In this document: piece by piece, positions 26,008-34,187 of the stretch
Position numbering within the stretch: the first letter of the stretch is position 1
Layout of the letters: each line of letters opens with the position of its first letter
Source of the DNA: Sphingomonadaceae bacterium
Lineage (GTDB): Bacteria; Pseudomonadota; Alphaproteobacteria; Sphingomonadales; Sphingomonadaceae
Reading direction: 5' to 3'
DNA: 64,000 nt
Assembly: GCA_947476425.1 (NCBI GenBank)
Contig: CANJQJ010000011.1
Location: 1-64,000, forward strand
The notes under the pieces: model-generated
Databases searched by the model: none
What the model saw: only the letters and a program-made list of their open reading frames with translations
What the model was told of the DNA's origin: nothing
Made by a program: the position numbers and the translations under genes

Positions 26008-27189
26008 ATGAGTGCAACCGAGAAGCTGCCTGAATGGTCCGACTATGTCGCCATCCTCGCCAAGGCCGAGAAGGTGCTCGACCTTCTCGTCGATCCGACG
26101 AATCCGCTTGCCCGGCAGGAAGCCTATCGGCTGATGTTCATGAGCATCGCCACTGGCTTTCACAGCGCCTTCGTGGATCCGGACCTGCCCGATTTCGTGC
26201 CTGCGGTCAGCAACGTGTTGAACAGTGTCGGCGCCAATCCGGACTTCGTCTACGGCTATACCCCGCTTGACGGCAGGGGCACTTACCGCCTTACGGGGCG
26301 TCGCGGCGACGGCGTGTTCGTGCTCATCGATTTCGCCGCCGGCGGTTTCGGCGTGGTCGACAGTTTCGGCCCATCAACCGGGCTACTCGACATCGACACG
26401 CTTCAGCTGGGCCCGGGCGGCACCTTCGACGTGATCCTGAGTTCCGAGCGGCCAGCGGGCCATGACGGCGACTGGTACAAGCTCGACCCGACCACCAAGA
26501 CTGCAGTGATCCGCCGCGCTTATTATCACTGGGGCGAGGGCGAGGACGTCAAGGTCGCGATCGAACGGACCGACAAGCCAATCTCGCCGCGCCGTCTCGA
26601 TGCCGCTGAAATTGCGCATCGGCTTGAGTTGCTCTCAGGCTATATCGAGCGCTACGCCGGCTTCGCCATCGGTTATGGCAAGCGCCAGCGCGAGCAGGGC
26701 TTCGTCAACAAGCTCGAGCATGACGATTGGGCGGGCCGCGGTGGCGTCGCCGGCCAGCATTATTACCAGGGCATTTTCGAGATCGGCGTCGACGAAGCGC
26801 TGATCATCGAGACCGAATTGCCCGAGCGAGTCCGCTACTGGAACGTCCAGCTCAATGATCCGCTGTGGAACACGATCGACTGGTTCAACTACCAGAGCAG
26901 CCTCAACGCAGGGCAGGCAGTGCTCGACAGTGACGGGAAGTTCCGTGCCGTAATCGCACTGACCGATCCGGGCGTCCCCAACTGGCTGGATCCGGGCGGC
27001 CACAAGACCGGCTCGTTGATGTTGCGCTGGACCGAGGCGAGTTCAGGGCCTGAGCCGCAGGTCAAAATCGTTCCGCTTGCATCGCTGCGCGATCATTTGC
27101 CGTCGGATACCCCGGTCGTTTCCCCGGAGACCCGTCAGGAAAACCTGCGGCGGCGGCGCAGGGGCGCGCAACTGCGAAACCGCTGGTAG
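26008..27189 (+). CDS. DUF1214 family protein
   Basis: The 393-residue product is a divergent relative of the protein at 18891: GQHYYQGIFEIGVDEALIIETELPERVRYWNVQLNDPLWNTIDWFNYQSSLNAGQ and a late PNWLDPGGHKTGSLMLRWTEA match the DUF1214 end pattern. N-terminal YGYTPLDGRGTYRLTGRRGDGVFVLIDF is a beta-sandwich-like part. No signal peptide. It is third in a cluster with EthD-like and SDR genes. Its stop lies only three bases from that of the convergent 27193 gene. Function unknown. Confidence 0.8.
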   Translation: MSATEKLPEWSDYVAILAKAEKVLDLLVDPTNPLARQEAYRLMFMSIATGFHSAFVDPDLPDFVPAVSNVLNSVGANPDFVYGYTPLDGRGTYRLTGRRGDGVFVLIDFAAGGFGVVDSFGPSTGLLDIDTLQLGPGGTFDVILSSERPAGHDGDWYKLDPTTKTAVIRRAYYHWGEGEDVKVAIERTDKPISPRRLDAAEIAHRLELLSGYIERYAGFAIGYGKRQREQGFVNKLEHDDWAGRGGVAGQHYYQGIFEIGVDEALIIETELPERVRYWNVQLNDPLWNTIDWFNYQSSLNAGQAVLDSDGKFRAVIALTDPGVPNWLDPGGHKTGSLMLRWTEASSGPEPQVKIVPLASLRDHLPSDTPVVSPETRQENLRRRRRGAQLRNRW

Positions 27190-27192
27190 ACG

Positions 27193-27543
27193 CTAGTCCT
27201 TCGTCGTCCCATCGTGCCACTGCATGCTCACCACATGCGGGGTGCGCATGAAGGGCACGCCGGGCTCCCCCTGAACCTCGATCGCCGGCACGACTTCGGT
27301 CAATCCGAGCGCCAGCCGGAACAGCGCGTCTTCGGCGGGCGGAAGCGGCTGGTCGACGGGATGATGATCGAGATGATCGAGCACCGCCTCGATCCGCGGT
27401 GCAATCGCGTCGTAGAAAGAGCGGAGGTCCTCCATGCTGGATTGCTGGCGGACCAGATAGCGCTGCTCGGCTGACTCCAGATGGCCCCAGGTTGCGAGGA
27501 AGGGTTCGAGATCCGCAAATGCGGGTGGAAGCACCGGGGTCAT
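27193..27543 (-). CDS. hypothetical protein coupled to Rieske oxygenase
   Basis: The 116-residue protein is acidic and mostly helical: LEPFLATWGHLESAEQRYLVRQQSSMEDLRSFYDAIAPRIEAVLDHLDHHPVDQPLPPAEDALFRLALGL. I do not recognise a named domain. Its ATG overlaps the TGA of the Rieske oxygenase gene, so the two are coupled. The size suggests a small partner subunit or accessory protein, although it is not a classical beta-subunit. ATG 27543 was chosen over further upstream in-frame codons, which lie within the oxygenase gene. Confidence 0.7.
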   Translation of the reverse strand: MTPVLPPAFADLEPFLATWGHLESAEQRYLVRQQSSMEDLRSFYDAIAPRIEAVLDHLDHHPVDQPLPPAEDALFRLALGLTEVVPAIEVQGEPGVPFMRTPHVVSMQWHDGTTKD

Positions 27544-28814
27544 TCTGCTGCCATCGCCGCGAGATGCGGAGCCTTCTGGTTGACGATCGCATCGATTACC
27601 GCGGCTTGATGCCGGCACAGGAACTCATTGGTACCGAAGCGGGCAAAGGGTCGCGCGCGCGCCTGCATCGCGGTTTGCAGCACTTCCATGCATGAGGCGT
27701 CTTCGGTGGCGATGTCGCGATTGAGCGCGACGCTGCCTTCCAGCGCGAAACGCTCGCGCCAGCTGCTCGGCGCCTTGGTGAAATGATAGCGCGCCTCCCA
27801 GCGCATGCTGTCCACGGTGACCGGCCAGTAGTGCATCGTCCAGAAGCCGTTCAGGGCGAGGTTGAGCTGGAAATTGGGGAAGATGGCGATGAGATCGTTG
27901 CTCCAGTCGGGCGCGTTAGCCGGATTCAGCCCCGGAATGTCGAACGATCCCGTACCTTCGCCGCTTTTCACCACTGGCTGTGGAATCGATTCGAAGATCA
28001 GCTTCGACACCGGCCTGCTGTCGGGCAGCTGGAATTCCATGTTTCCCGGGTTGGACATCTGCCGATTTGCGTTGAAGAAATCTAGCGAGAGGAAGTGGAG
28101 GAAGGGATTTTCCTTTGAGCAGACCATGTCGCCCGCTGTTTCGCGATGGAGGATCTGGACATGATAGCCCTCGCTCGATGCGTCCACGCCGGCCTTCCAG
28201 TTGGCCTTCACCGTGCCCGTCATTCGCGCCGTGTAGCGGAACTTGTCGAGCGGGGCGTCTTCCAGCAGGTCGGTCAGCCCGCCAAGGAATTCGGCGAGCG
28301 TCTGGCGCGGGTTCGGGTCGAGATTGATGAAGACGAGCCCTTTCCACACCTCGCATGCAATCTGGACCAGGGCGGTTTCGGCAGGGTCGAGGTCACCGAA
28401 TGCCTGGCGATCGGGCACTCCGCGCAGGCTGCCGTCGGTGGCATAGGTCCAGGCATGGTAACGGCAGACGAACTGGCGATCGCAGCCCTGTTCGCCCCAC
28501 ACCAGCTTGAGCGAACGGTGCGAACAGACGTTGTGGAAGGCGCGAATGATGCCGTCGGTGCCGCGCGAGATCAGGATCGAAGCCGGTGCAGCCTCGACTT
28601 CGCGGACCACCCAGTCGCCCGGGTTGTTCAATTCGGAATCGACCGCGACGTTGAGCCAGGTCTTGCGGAAGATTTCTCGCTCGCGCTCGAAACGCTCGGG
28701 CGAAATATAAGCGTCGATCGAGACATGCCCGGTACGAATGATATCTTCATCGGGCGTCATTGGCCCGAAGCCGACGTCGAACGTCGCAAGCGCGGCCTGA
28801 ATATGATCCTCCAC
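27540..28814 (-). CDS. Rieske non-haem iron aromatic ring-hydroxylating oxygenase, alpha subunit
   Basis: The 424-residue oxygenase alpha-subunit type protein has a Rieske 2Fe-2S site with C97-S-H99 and C117-x2-H120 and a mononuclear-iron region NWKAGVDASSEGYHVQILH supplying two His and an acidic ligand. GTG 28814 follows AAGGAGAGG; upstream in-frame ATG codons are less plausible. The enzyme would mono- or dioxygenate, or O-demethylate, a substrate using electrons from a ferredoxin/reductase not encoded here. It is divergent from an alpha/beta hydrolase gene; TACA-AGCG-TGTA lies between. Confidence 0.9.
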   Translation of the reverse strand: MEDHIQAALATFDVGFGPMTPDEDIIRTGHVSIDAYISPERFEREREIFRKTWLNVAVDSELNNPGDWVVREVEAAPASILISRGTDGIIRAFHNVCSHRSLKLVWGEQGCDRQFVCRYHAWTYATDGSLRGVPDRQAFGDLDPAETALVQIACEVWKGLVFINLDPNPRQTLAEFLGGLTDLLEDAPLDKFRYTARMTGTVKANWKAGVDASSEGYHVQILHRETAGDMVCSKENPFLHFLSLDFFNANRQMSNPGNMEFQLPDSRPVSKLIFESIPQPVVKSGEGTGSFDIPGLNPANAPDWSNDLIAIFPNFQLNLALNGFWTMHYWPVTVDSMRWEARYHFTKAPSSWRERFALEGSVALNRDIATEDASCMEVLQTAMQARARPFARFGTNEFLCRHQAAVIDAIVNQKAPHLAAMAAE

Positions 28815-28863
28815 CGATCCTCTCCTTATGGTGTGCGGCGTGGGTGATGCCCGCAAAGCTATA

Positions 28864-28875
28864 TACAAGCGTGTA
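28864..28875. promoter_or_regulatory. possible operator TACA-N4-TGTA
   Basis: The inverted repeat TACA-AGCG-TGTA sits in the 105-base gap between the divergent Rieske and alpha/beta hydrolase genes, within ATATACAAGCGTGTACAAT. The shape fits a TetR- or GntR-type operator. No regulator gene is adjacent, and short inverted repeats arise by chance. Confidence 0.3.
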
Positions 28876-28920
28876 CAATCTCAATCGGCTTATGCATTGT
28901 CCTGAAAAAGGAGAGCAGCA

Positions 28921-30288
28921 ATGATCGCCCCGACCACCGAAGGCCCCCTGAGTGGCAATATCACATTGTCCCAAGGCGCATTCGCAAAGCCTACGGCGGG
29001 CTATGTCGTGGAGGAGTATTTCCTGGCGGGTACGGCTCGGTCTTTTGCGCCGACGGTCGACGAGGCTGCCCAATATACGACCCGCCTAGTCGTCGTGCGC
29101 CCGGCGAATCCCGCCGCATTCAATGGCACCGTATTGGCCGAATGGCTCAACGTAAGCGCCGGCGCCGATGCCGCACCCGACTGGGCCTATCTCCATCGCG
29201 AGCTTGTCCGCAAAGGCTTTGCCTGGGTAGGAGTGTCGGCACAGAAGGTCGGGATCGACAGTAGTTCCATGGGAATGCCGGGCATGGCGGCACTCAAGCA
29301 GGCGGATCCCGAGCGTTATGCCAGGCTGGTGCATCCCGGCGATGCGTTCGCCTACGATATCTTCACCCAGGCGGGGGAGGCGATCCGTGCCGGTGCGATT
29401 CTCGGCCCCATCAGGGCGACGCATCTCCTTGCGGTGGGCGAGTCCCAGTCGGCTGCGTATCTCACCACTTATGTGAACGAGGTTGCACGGGGTGGTGCGA
29501 TTTTCGACGGCTACCTTATCCATTCGCGCTTTGCGGGAGCCGCTCCGCTGGACGGCAATTACATGATCAGCGTCCAGGCGATGGCGCGAGGGGAGGCCAG
29601 CCCGCCGGTATTCATCCGCGCCGATATCGAGTTGCCGGTAATGATGGTGATCTCGGAAACAGACCTGGCCAGTCCGCTGATTGGCTACGTGACGGCTCGC
29701 CAGGCTGATACTGATCGTATCAGGACATGGGAAATTGCCGGTACGGCGCATGCCGATACCTACGCCATGTCGGTCGGTGCTCTCGATGACGGCACCGCAT
29801 CGATCGCGAGCCTCGCCAAGGCCTTCGCCGCGACCGACCGAATCATGGGGATGACGCTGCCCACGCCAATCAATGCGGCGCCCCAGCATCATTATGTCCT
29901 GCAGGCGGCGTTACGCGCGCTGGCCGCGTGGGTCGCGCAAGGGATCCTGCCGCCGAGGGCGGAACCGCTTCGCCTGAGGGACAACGTCACGTTCGCGCTG
30001 GACGAAGATGGCAATGCATTGGGGGGCGTTCGCTCGCCATGGGTGGACGTGCCGACTGCCATTCTCTCCGGGCTTGGCCAGGACGCCCCGGGGCTGCTGC
30101 GGCTTTTCGGCACGACCCGGCCCTTCGACGGCGCGACGCTTGCCAGACTCTATCCGGGCGGTCGTGTCGAATATGTCGGCCGCTTCAACAAGGCGCTGAA
30201 ATCAGCGATCGACGCAGGGTTTATCCTGGAAGATGACCGCGAGGAGATCGAGGCACTGGCCTTGGCAATGTACCCAGCGGCTGGATGA
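28921..30288 (+). CDS. alpha/beta hydrolase domain protein (Abhydrolase_10 type)
   Basis: The 455-residue protein matches the 'alpha/beta hydrolase domain' family: RLVVVRPANPAAFNGTVLAEWLNVS, HRELVRKGFAWVGVSAQKVGIDSSSM, nucleophile elbow VGESQSA and a terminal His in AGTAHADTY. No signal peptide is evident. It likely hydrolyses an ester or lactone. It is divergent from the Rieske oxygenase gene, consistent with co-regulation in a catabolic pathway. Confidence 0.85.
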   Translation: MIAPTTEGPLSGNITLSQGAFAKPTAGYVVEEYFLAGTARSFAPTVDEAAQYTTRLVVVRPANPAAFNGTVLAEWLNVSAGADAAPDWAYLHRELVRKGFAWVGVSAQKVGIDSSSMGMPGMAALKQADPERYARLVHPGDAFAYDIFTQAGEAIRAGAILGPIRATHLLAVGESQSAAYLTTYVNEVARGGAIFDGYLIHSRFAGAAPLDGNYMISVQAMARGEASPPVFIRADIELPVMMVISETDLASPLIGYVTARQADTDRIRTWEIAGTAHADTYAMSVGALDDGTASIASLAKAFAATDRIMGMTLPTPINAAPQHHYVLQAALRALAAWVAQGILPPRAEPLRLRDNVTFALDEDGNALGGVRSPWVDVPTAILSGLGQDAPGLLRLFGTTRPFDGATLARLYPGGRVEYVGRFNKALKSAIDAGFILEDDREEIEALALAMYPAAG

Positions 30289-30310
30289 CAAATTTCGAAT
30301 GGTCGCGACC

Positions 30311-30342
30311 TTCGTCATTCCAGCCGGGGCGGGAATGACGAA
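30311..30342. repeat. REP hairpin between convergent genes
   Basis: TTCGTCATTCC and GGAATGACGAA form an 11-bp inverted repeat with a GCC/GGC extension around a short loop. It is related to the CGTCATCCC elements and lies between the alpha/beta hydrolase and the aldehyde dehydrogenase genes, where it may terminate both. Confidence 0.75.
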
Positions 30343-30356
30343 GGAATCGGGTATTG

Positions 30357-31850
30357 CTAGCCGGCCGGGAAGCCGATCGCCTTGATTTCGGTGAACTCGT
30401 TATAGCCTTCCTCGCCCCACTCGCGGCCAAGGCCGCTGCGCTTGTAGCCGCCGAACGGCATGTCGGGATGGAAGCCGCCAGTGCCGCCGTTGATCGCTAT
30501 CTGGCCAGTGCGCATCTTGAGCGCCATCTCGAAGGCAGTCGCCTTGTCCTGCGAGATGATGCCGCCGCCAAGGCCATAGTCGCTGGCATTGGCGATCTTG
30601 ATCGCTTCGGCATCGGTGTCGAAGCCGATGACCGCCGCGATCGGCCCGAAGACTTCGCGCTGCCCAAGATGGCTGTCGTTCGAAACGCCGTCGAAGATCG
30701 TGACGTCGAAATAGAAGCCCTTGTCGAGCCCCTTGGTACGCGAGCCACCTGCGACCAGCCTTGCCCCGTCTTCGAGCGCACGGCGGCAGAAATCCTCGGT
30801 GCGGGTGCGCGCGGCTTCGCGGATCAGCGGACCCATGAAGGTGGCAGGATCATAGGGATCGCCAACCTTGATCTGCCCGGCCGCGCCTGCCAGCGCCTCG
30901 ACGAAGGCAGGACGGATCTTGTTGTCGACGAGGATGCGCGTGGTGAGCGAGCAGCCCTGGCCGGCCTGGAACATGGAACCGAACAGAGCGACCGCGACGG
31001 CCAGCTCGAGATCGGCATCATGGCGGATGATGACCGGGGATTTTCCGCCCAGTTCGAGCTGGACCTTCTTAAGGGTCGGCGAAGCCTGCGCCATCACCAT
31101 CGCGCCGACGGCATCCGAGCCGGTGAAGCTCACCATGTCGATGGCAGGATCGGCGCTGAGCATCTGGCCGACTTCGAGCCCGCCGGTAACGACGTTGAAC
31201 ACGCCTGGCGGCAGGTCGAGCTCGGCCATCATCTCGGCGATCAGCATCGACTGGAGCGGCGTGAAGGGCGAGGGCTTGAGTACCACGCTGTTGCCCGCCG
31301 CGATTGCCGGGAAAGCCTTGACCAGCCCAAGCAGGAAGCCTGAGTTATAGGGCGTGATCGCCGATACGACGCCGACCGGATCACGAGTCACGACGGCGCT
31401 GCCGAACGCTCGTCCGCCGCCGCCGAGGCGATCCGCGATCATCGGTGCGAGCGGCTTGAGCGGATCCTTGCGCGCGACCTCGATCGTGCGTTCCAGCTGG
31501 CCGAACAGCAGGCCGAGCTGCATGTCGCAGTTGAGGCGGGTGAAGCCCATTTCGAGCTGCATGAGCCCGACCGCTTCCTCCCTGCGCGCCTTGACGAGAT
31601 CGAACAGCTTTTGCATGCGATCGGCCCGCACGTTGCGATCTTCCTCGCGCCAGGGGCCATCGTCGAAAGCGCGTCGAGCGGCCGCGATCGCGCGGGCGGT
31701 ATCCTCAGGAGAGCCGACCGGTGCGCTGCCGACAGCTTCCTCGGTGGCTGGATTGAGGACATCTTCCTGCCCGGCCGAAGGCGTCACCCAGGCGCCATCG
31801 ATGAACAGCTTGTCGTAATGCGACTTCAAATTGGGGGTGGGCGCGTTCAC
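30357..31850 (-). CDS. NAD(P)-dependent aldehyde dehydrogenase
   Basis: The 497-residue ALDH-superfamily enzyme has a catalytic Cys300 in FQAGQGCS, general base Glu266 in QLELGGKSPVI, cofactor-binding ITPYNSGFLLGLVKAFPAIAAGN and SFTGSDAVG, and the late EVFGPIAAVI. It oxidises an aldehyde to a carboxylic acid. It is divergent from a RepA-type gene. Upstream, on its coding strand, TCCCAACATTCC appears about 100 bases from the start and recurs before the sulfotransferase gene at 33017. Confidence 0.92.
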   Translation of the reverse strand: MNAPTPNLKSHYDKLFIDGAWVTPSAGQEDVLNPATEEAVGSAPVGSPEDTARAIAAARRAFDDGPWREEDRNVRADRMQKLFDLVKARREEAVGLMQLEMGFTRLNCDMQLGLLFGQLERTIEVARKDPLKPLAPMIADRLGGGGRAFGSAVVTRDPVGVVSAITPYNSGFLLGLVKAFPAIAAGNSVVLKPSPFTPLQSMLIAEMMAELDLPPGVFNVVTGGLEVGQMLSADPAIDMVSFTGSDAVGAMVMAQASPTLKKVQLELGGKSPVIIRHDADLELAVAVALFGSMFQAGQGCSLTTRILVDNKIRPAFVEALAGAAGQIKVGDPYDPATFMGPLIREAARTRTEDFCRRALEDGARLVAGGSRTKGLDKGFYFDVTIFDGVSNDSHLGQREVFGPIAAVIGFDTDAEAIKIANASDYGLGGGIISQDKATAFEMALKMRTGQIAINGGTGGFHPDMPFGGYKRSGLGREWGEEGYNEFTEIKAIGFPAG

Positions 31851-31948
31851 TGGCTCTCTCCAAAGTCTTTTTTCGGGTTAATTAGTGCTGGCGTGCAGAC
31901 CGGCTTCCGCTATCCTCGATGTCATATATCCGGCCTGCCAGGCTAGGT

Positions 31949-31960
31949 GGAATGTTGGGA
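31949..31960. promoter_or_regulatory. 12-bp flanking repeat, copy 1
   Basis: GGAATGTTGGGA here is exactly inverted at 32937-32948. Reading toward the aldehyde dehydrogenase the motif is TCCCAACATTCC, then five bases, then the palindrome GCCTGGCAGGC. The second copy has the same order before the sulfotransferase gene. It could be a shared activator site or a repeat belonging to the RepA gene. Confidence 0.45.
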
Positions 31961-31977
31961 TACGGCCAGCCATTGCG

Positions 31978-32934
31978 ATGAACGTCATCGATAATCCAGT
32001 ACGTTCGGGGCTGTTTGATGCACATGATGCATTGCGTCGGCTGGGCGCGGCCGAGGCGCGCCGGACGGCCGGCTCCACGCTTGAGCGGATCTGCATCGAT
32101 GCGGCCGCGGCGGTCATCGAAGCGCCGGTGGATCCATCGCGCCTGATCTATGGCAGCATTGCACTCACCTACATGCCTTACCGGGATCCGGGCCCCGAAT
32201 ATCCGTTATGGAATGCGCGGTGCGGCCATACCAATTTCACGCTGACGCCCGGTCCCTCGGGCTATCCCTTCGGCGCGAAGGCGCGCGTGCTGCTGCTGCA
32301 CCTTGTCGACCGCGCAATCCGCTCGGGCTCTTCGGTTGCCGAGATCGGCCCGTCGATGCGGAGCTGGCTGCAATCGATGGGCATAGCGCTCGGCGGGATG
32401 ACCTACAGCCATATCGGCGAGCAAAGCCGTCGCATCGCGGGCTGCGGGCTCCGCATCGTGCCCGCCAGTGACCAAAGCGAAGCGCTCGCTTTGCTTGCCA
32501 GGGAAGTGAATGGATTCATCGAGTCCTTCGAACTCGATTCCGAAGACGGCAAGACGGAAGTCGTATCCCCGGAAGGAGTCGTCTTCGCGCCGACATTCCC
32601 CAAGCGCACGCGGCTCGATCCGGGTTTCTTCGACTATGTCTCTGCCAGCCGGGTCGCGCTCGACCGCGTGGCGATCCAGCAGATCAGCGACAATGGCTGG
32701 GCGCTCGATCTCTACATATGGCTCGCCACCGAACTGCCCGCGCTCGCCGCGCCACTGCAAATTTCCTGGCCGATGTTCTTCGAAGGCTTCGGCGACCAGG
32801 GACCACGCCACCGGATCAAGGCCAAGGCGCTGAGCACGCTGCCGCTGGTCGCTGCCGTATATCCCGATGCGCGGATCCGGGTCGATCAGGACGGCCTGTT
32901 GCTTCTCCCGAGTCCACCAGCGATGTTTGCCTGA
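31978..32934 (+). CDS. RepA-type plasmid replication initiator
   Basis: The 318-residue product matches plasmid-encoded RepA (PF04796-type) proteins: GSIALTYMPYRDPG with a following NFTLTPGPSGYPFGAKARVLLLHLVDRAIRSGS, SMRSWLQSMGI and a second winged-helix-like end VALDRVAIQQIS...LDLYIWLATELPALAAPLQISW...YPDARIRVDQDGLLLLPSPP. Such proteins open plasmid origins. No parA/parB, iteron array or AT-rich origin is seen nearby, and both flanks are catabolic genes. It may mark an integrated plasmid, a secondary replicon, or a gene reused as a regulator. ATG 31978 fits the family N-terminus. Confidence 0.8.
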   Translation: MNVIDNPVRSGLFDAHDALRRLGAAEARRTAGSTLERICIDAAAAVIEAPVDPSRLIYGSIALTYMPYRDPGPEYPLWNARCGHTNFTLTPGPSGYPFGAKARVLLLHLVDRAIRSGSSVAEIGPSMRSWLQSMGIALGGMTYSHIGEQSRRIAGCGLRIVPASDQSEALALLAREVNGFIESFELDSEDGKTEVVSPEGVVFAPTFPKRTRLDPGFFDYVSASRVALDRVAIQQISDNGWALDLYIWLATELPALAAPLQISWPMFFEGFGDQGPRHRIKAKALSTLPLVAAVYPDARIRVDQDGLLLLPSPPAMFA

Positions 32935-32936
32935 CC

Positions 32937-32948
32937 TCCCAACATTCC
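32937..32948. promoter_or_regulatory. 12-bp flanking repeat, copy 2
   Basis: TCCCAACATTCC starts two bases after the repA stop and is followed by CTGTG and the palindrome GCGCATGCGC (32954-32963), about 70 bases before the sulfotransferase start. It is the exact inverse of 31949-31960. It may be part of the sulfotransferase/P450 promoter. Confidence 0.45.
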
Positions 32949-33016
32949 CTGTGGCGCATGCGCAGTGGAGGGTGGCAGAAGGGCGTTTGAAAAATCATGC
33001 CCAAGGAGAGGCACAT

Positions 33017-34177
33017 ATGGCTACCACAAACCCCACCCGAACCTATCCCGATGCCGATACCCTGCTCGATCAATATGCACTTCCGGATTATCTCCGCCAG
33101 GGCGTCCGCAAGGGGCTGGTGCCGCTGCTCGCTGCGCTTGAGAAGGAAACCGGCCTGAACGCCAATGGTCGCGCCCGCGCACTTGGCAATATCCATGATG
33201 ACCTGCGCCGCCTGAAGGCGATCGCGGACGATCGTGCGCGCTTCCCCGAAATCGCCGACGTCGAGATCAAGCAGCCGATGTTCATCCTCGGCCTGCCGCG
33301 TTGCGGGACCAGCCTGCTTCACGCGCTGATGGGAGCCGATCCGCAGATCCGCACGCCGCTGATGTGGGAAATCGCCGAACCGTCGCCGCCACCCGAAGCG
33401 GCCACTTTCGAGACCGACCAGCGCATCACCAATTTCGATTCCTACATGGAGCGCGAATTCGGTGGAAAGCTGATCGAGGTGATGAAGGGTCATCCGATCG
33501 GCGCGCTGATCCCGCAGGAGTGCGGATCGTTCATGACGACCTCGTTCCACAGCTCGAACCCGGTGATGATGAATCGAATCCCCGATTTCTACCAATGGTT
33601 CCTCGGCGCGGACGTCACCTTCCGCTACGAAGTCCACAAGATGTGGCTCCAGCATCTCAGCTGGCATAATCCGCGCAAGCATTGGGTGCTCAAGATCCAG
33701 GAGCATATGTACAGCGTGGGCGCGTTGCTTTCGGTTTATCCCGACGCGATCTTCGTCCAGCCGCACCGCGATCCGACCACGGTGATCGCCTCGATCTCGC
33801 AGTTGATCAACGTCATCCGCACGCCGGCCTACGATCATCAGGACCTTAATGCGCTTGGTCGCGAGATGCTGCATCTCTGGAACGACGGCCAGGATCGCAT
33901 CATGGCGTATCGCAAGTCGCATCCTGACCTGCCGATCTATGATATGCGCTACAAGGATCTCGTGGCGGATCCGGTGGCCGCGGTTCGGGGCATATACGAG
34001 CATTTCGGCTGGGAGTTCACCCCGGCATCCGAGCTAGGCATCCGCACCTGGCTCCAGGAAAATCCCGCCGGCAAGCATGGCGAACGCCGCTATGCGCTCG
34101 AGGATTTCGGCCTGTCCGAGGACGATGTCCGCAAGGTTTACGGCGAATATATCCAGACTTACCGGGATTTCATCTAA
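33017..34177 (+). CDS. sulfotransferase family protein
   Basis: The 386-residue PAPS-dependent sulfotransferase-fold protein has the P-loop-like G92-LPRCGTS-99 after MFILG and the 3'-phosphate site HRDPTTVIASISQL. It shares EIAEPSPPPEAATF-like features with the protein at 17565 (FPSPPPEEATYTTDPRI). ATG 33017 is preceded by AAGGAGAGG, which decides against a longer frame. It is 10 bases upstream of a P450 gene, so a hydroxylated product could be sulfated, or the enzyme might act in reverse or by another chemistry. Substrate unknown. Confidence 0.88.
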   Translation: MATTNPTRTYPDADTLLDQYALPDYLRQGVRKGLVPLLAALEKETGLNANGRARALGNIHDDLRRLKAIADDRARFPEIADVEIKQPMFILGLPRCGTSLLHALMGADPQIRTPLMWEIAEPSPPPEAATFETDQRITNFDSYMEREFGGKLIEVMKGHPIGALIPQECGSFMTTSFHSSNPVMMNRIPDFYQWFLGADVTFRYEVHKMWLQHLSWHNPRKHWVLKIQEHMYSVGALLSVYPDAIFVQPHRDPTTVIASISQLINVIRTPAYDHQDLNALGREMLHLWNDGQDRIMAYRKSHPDLPIYDMRYKDLVADPVAAVRGIYEHFGWEFTPASELGIRTWLQENPAGKHGERRYALEDFGLSEDDVRKVYGEYIQTYRDFI

Positions 34178-34187
34178 GGATCACATC

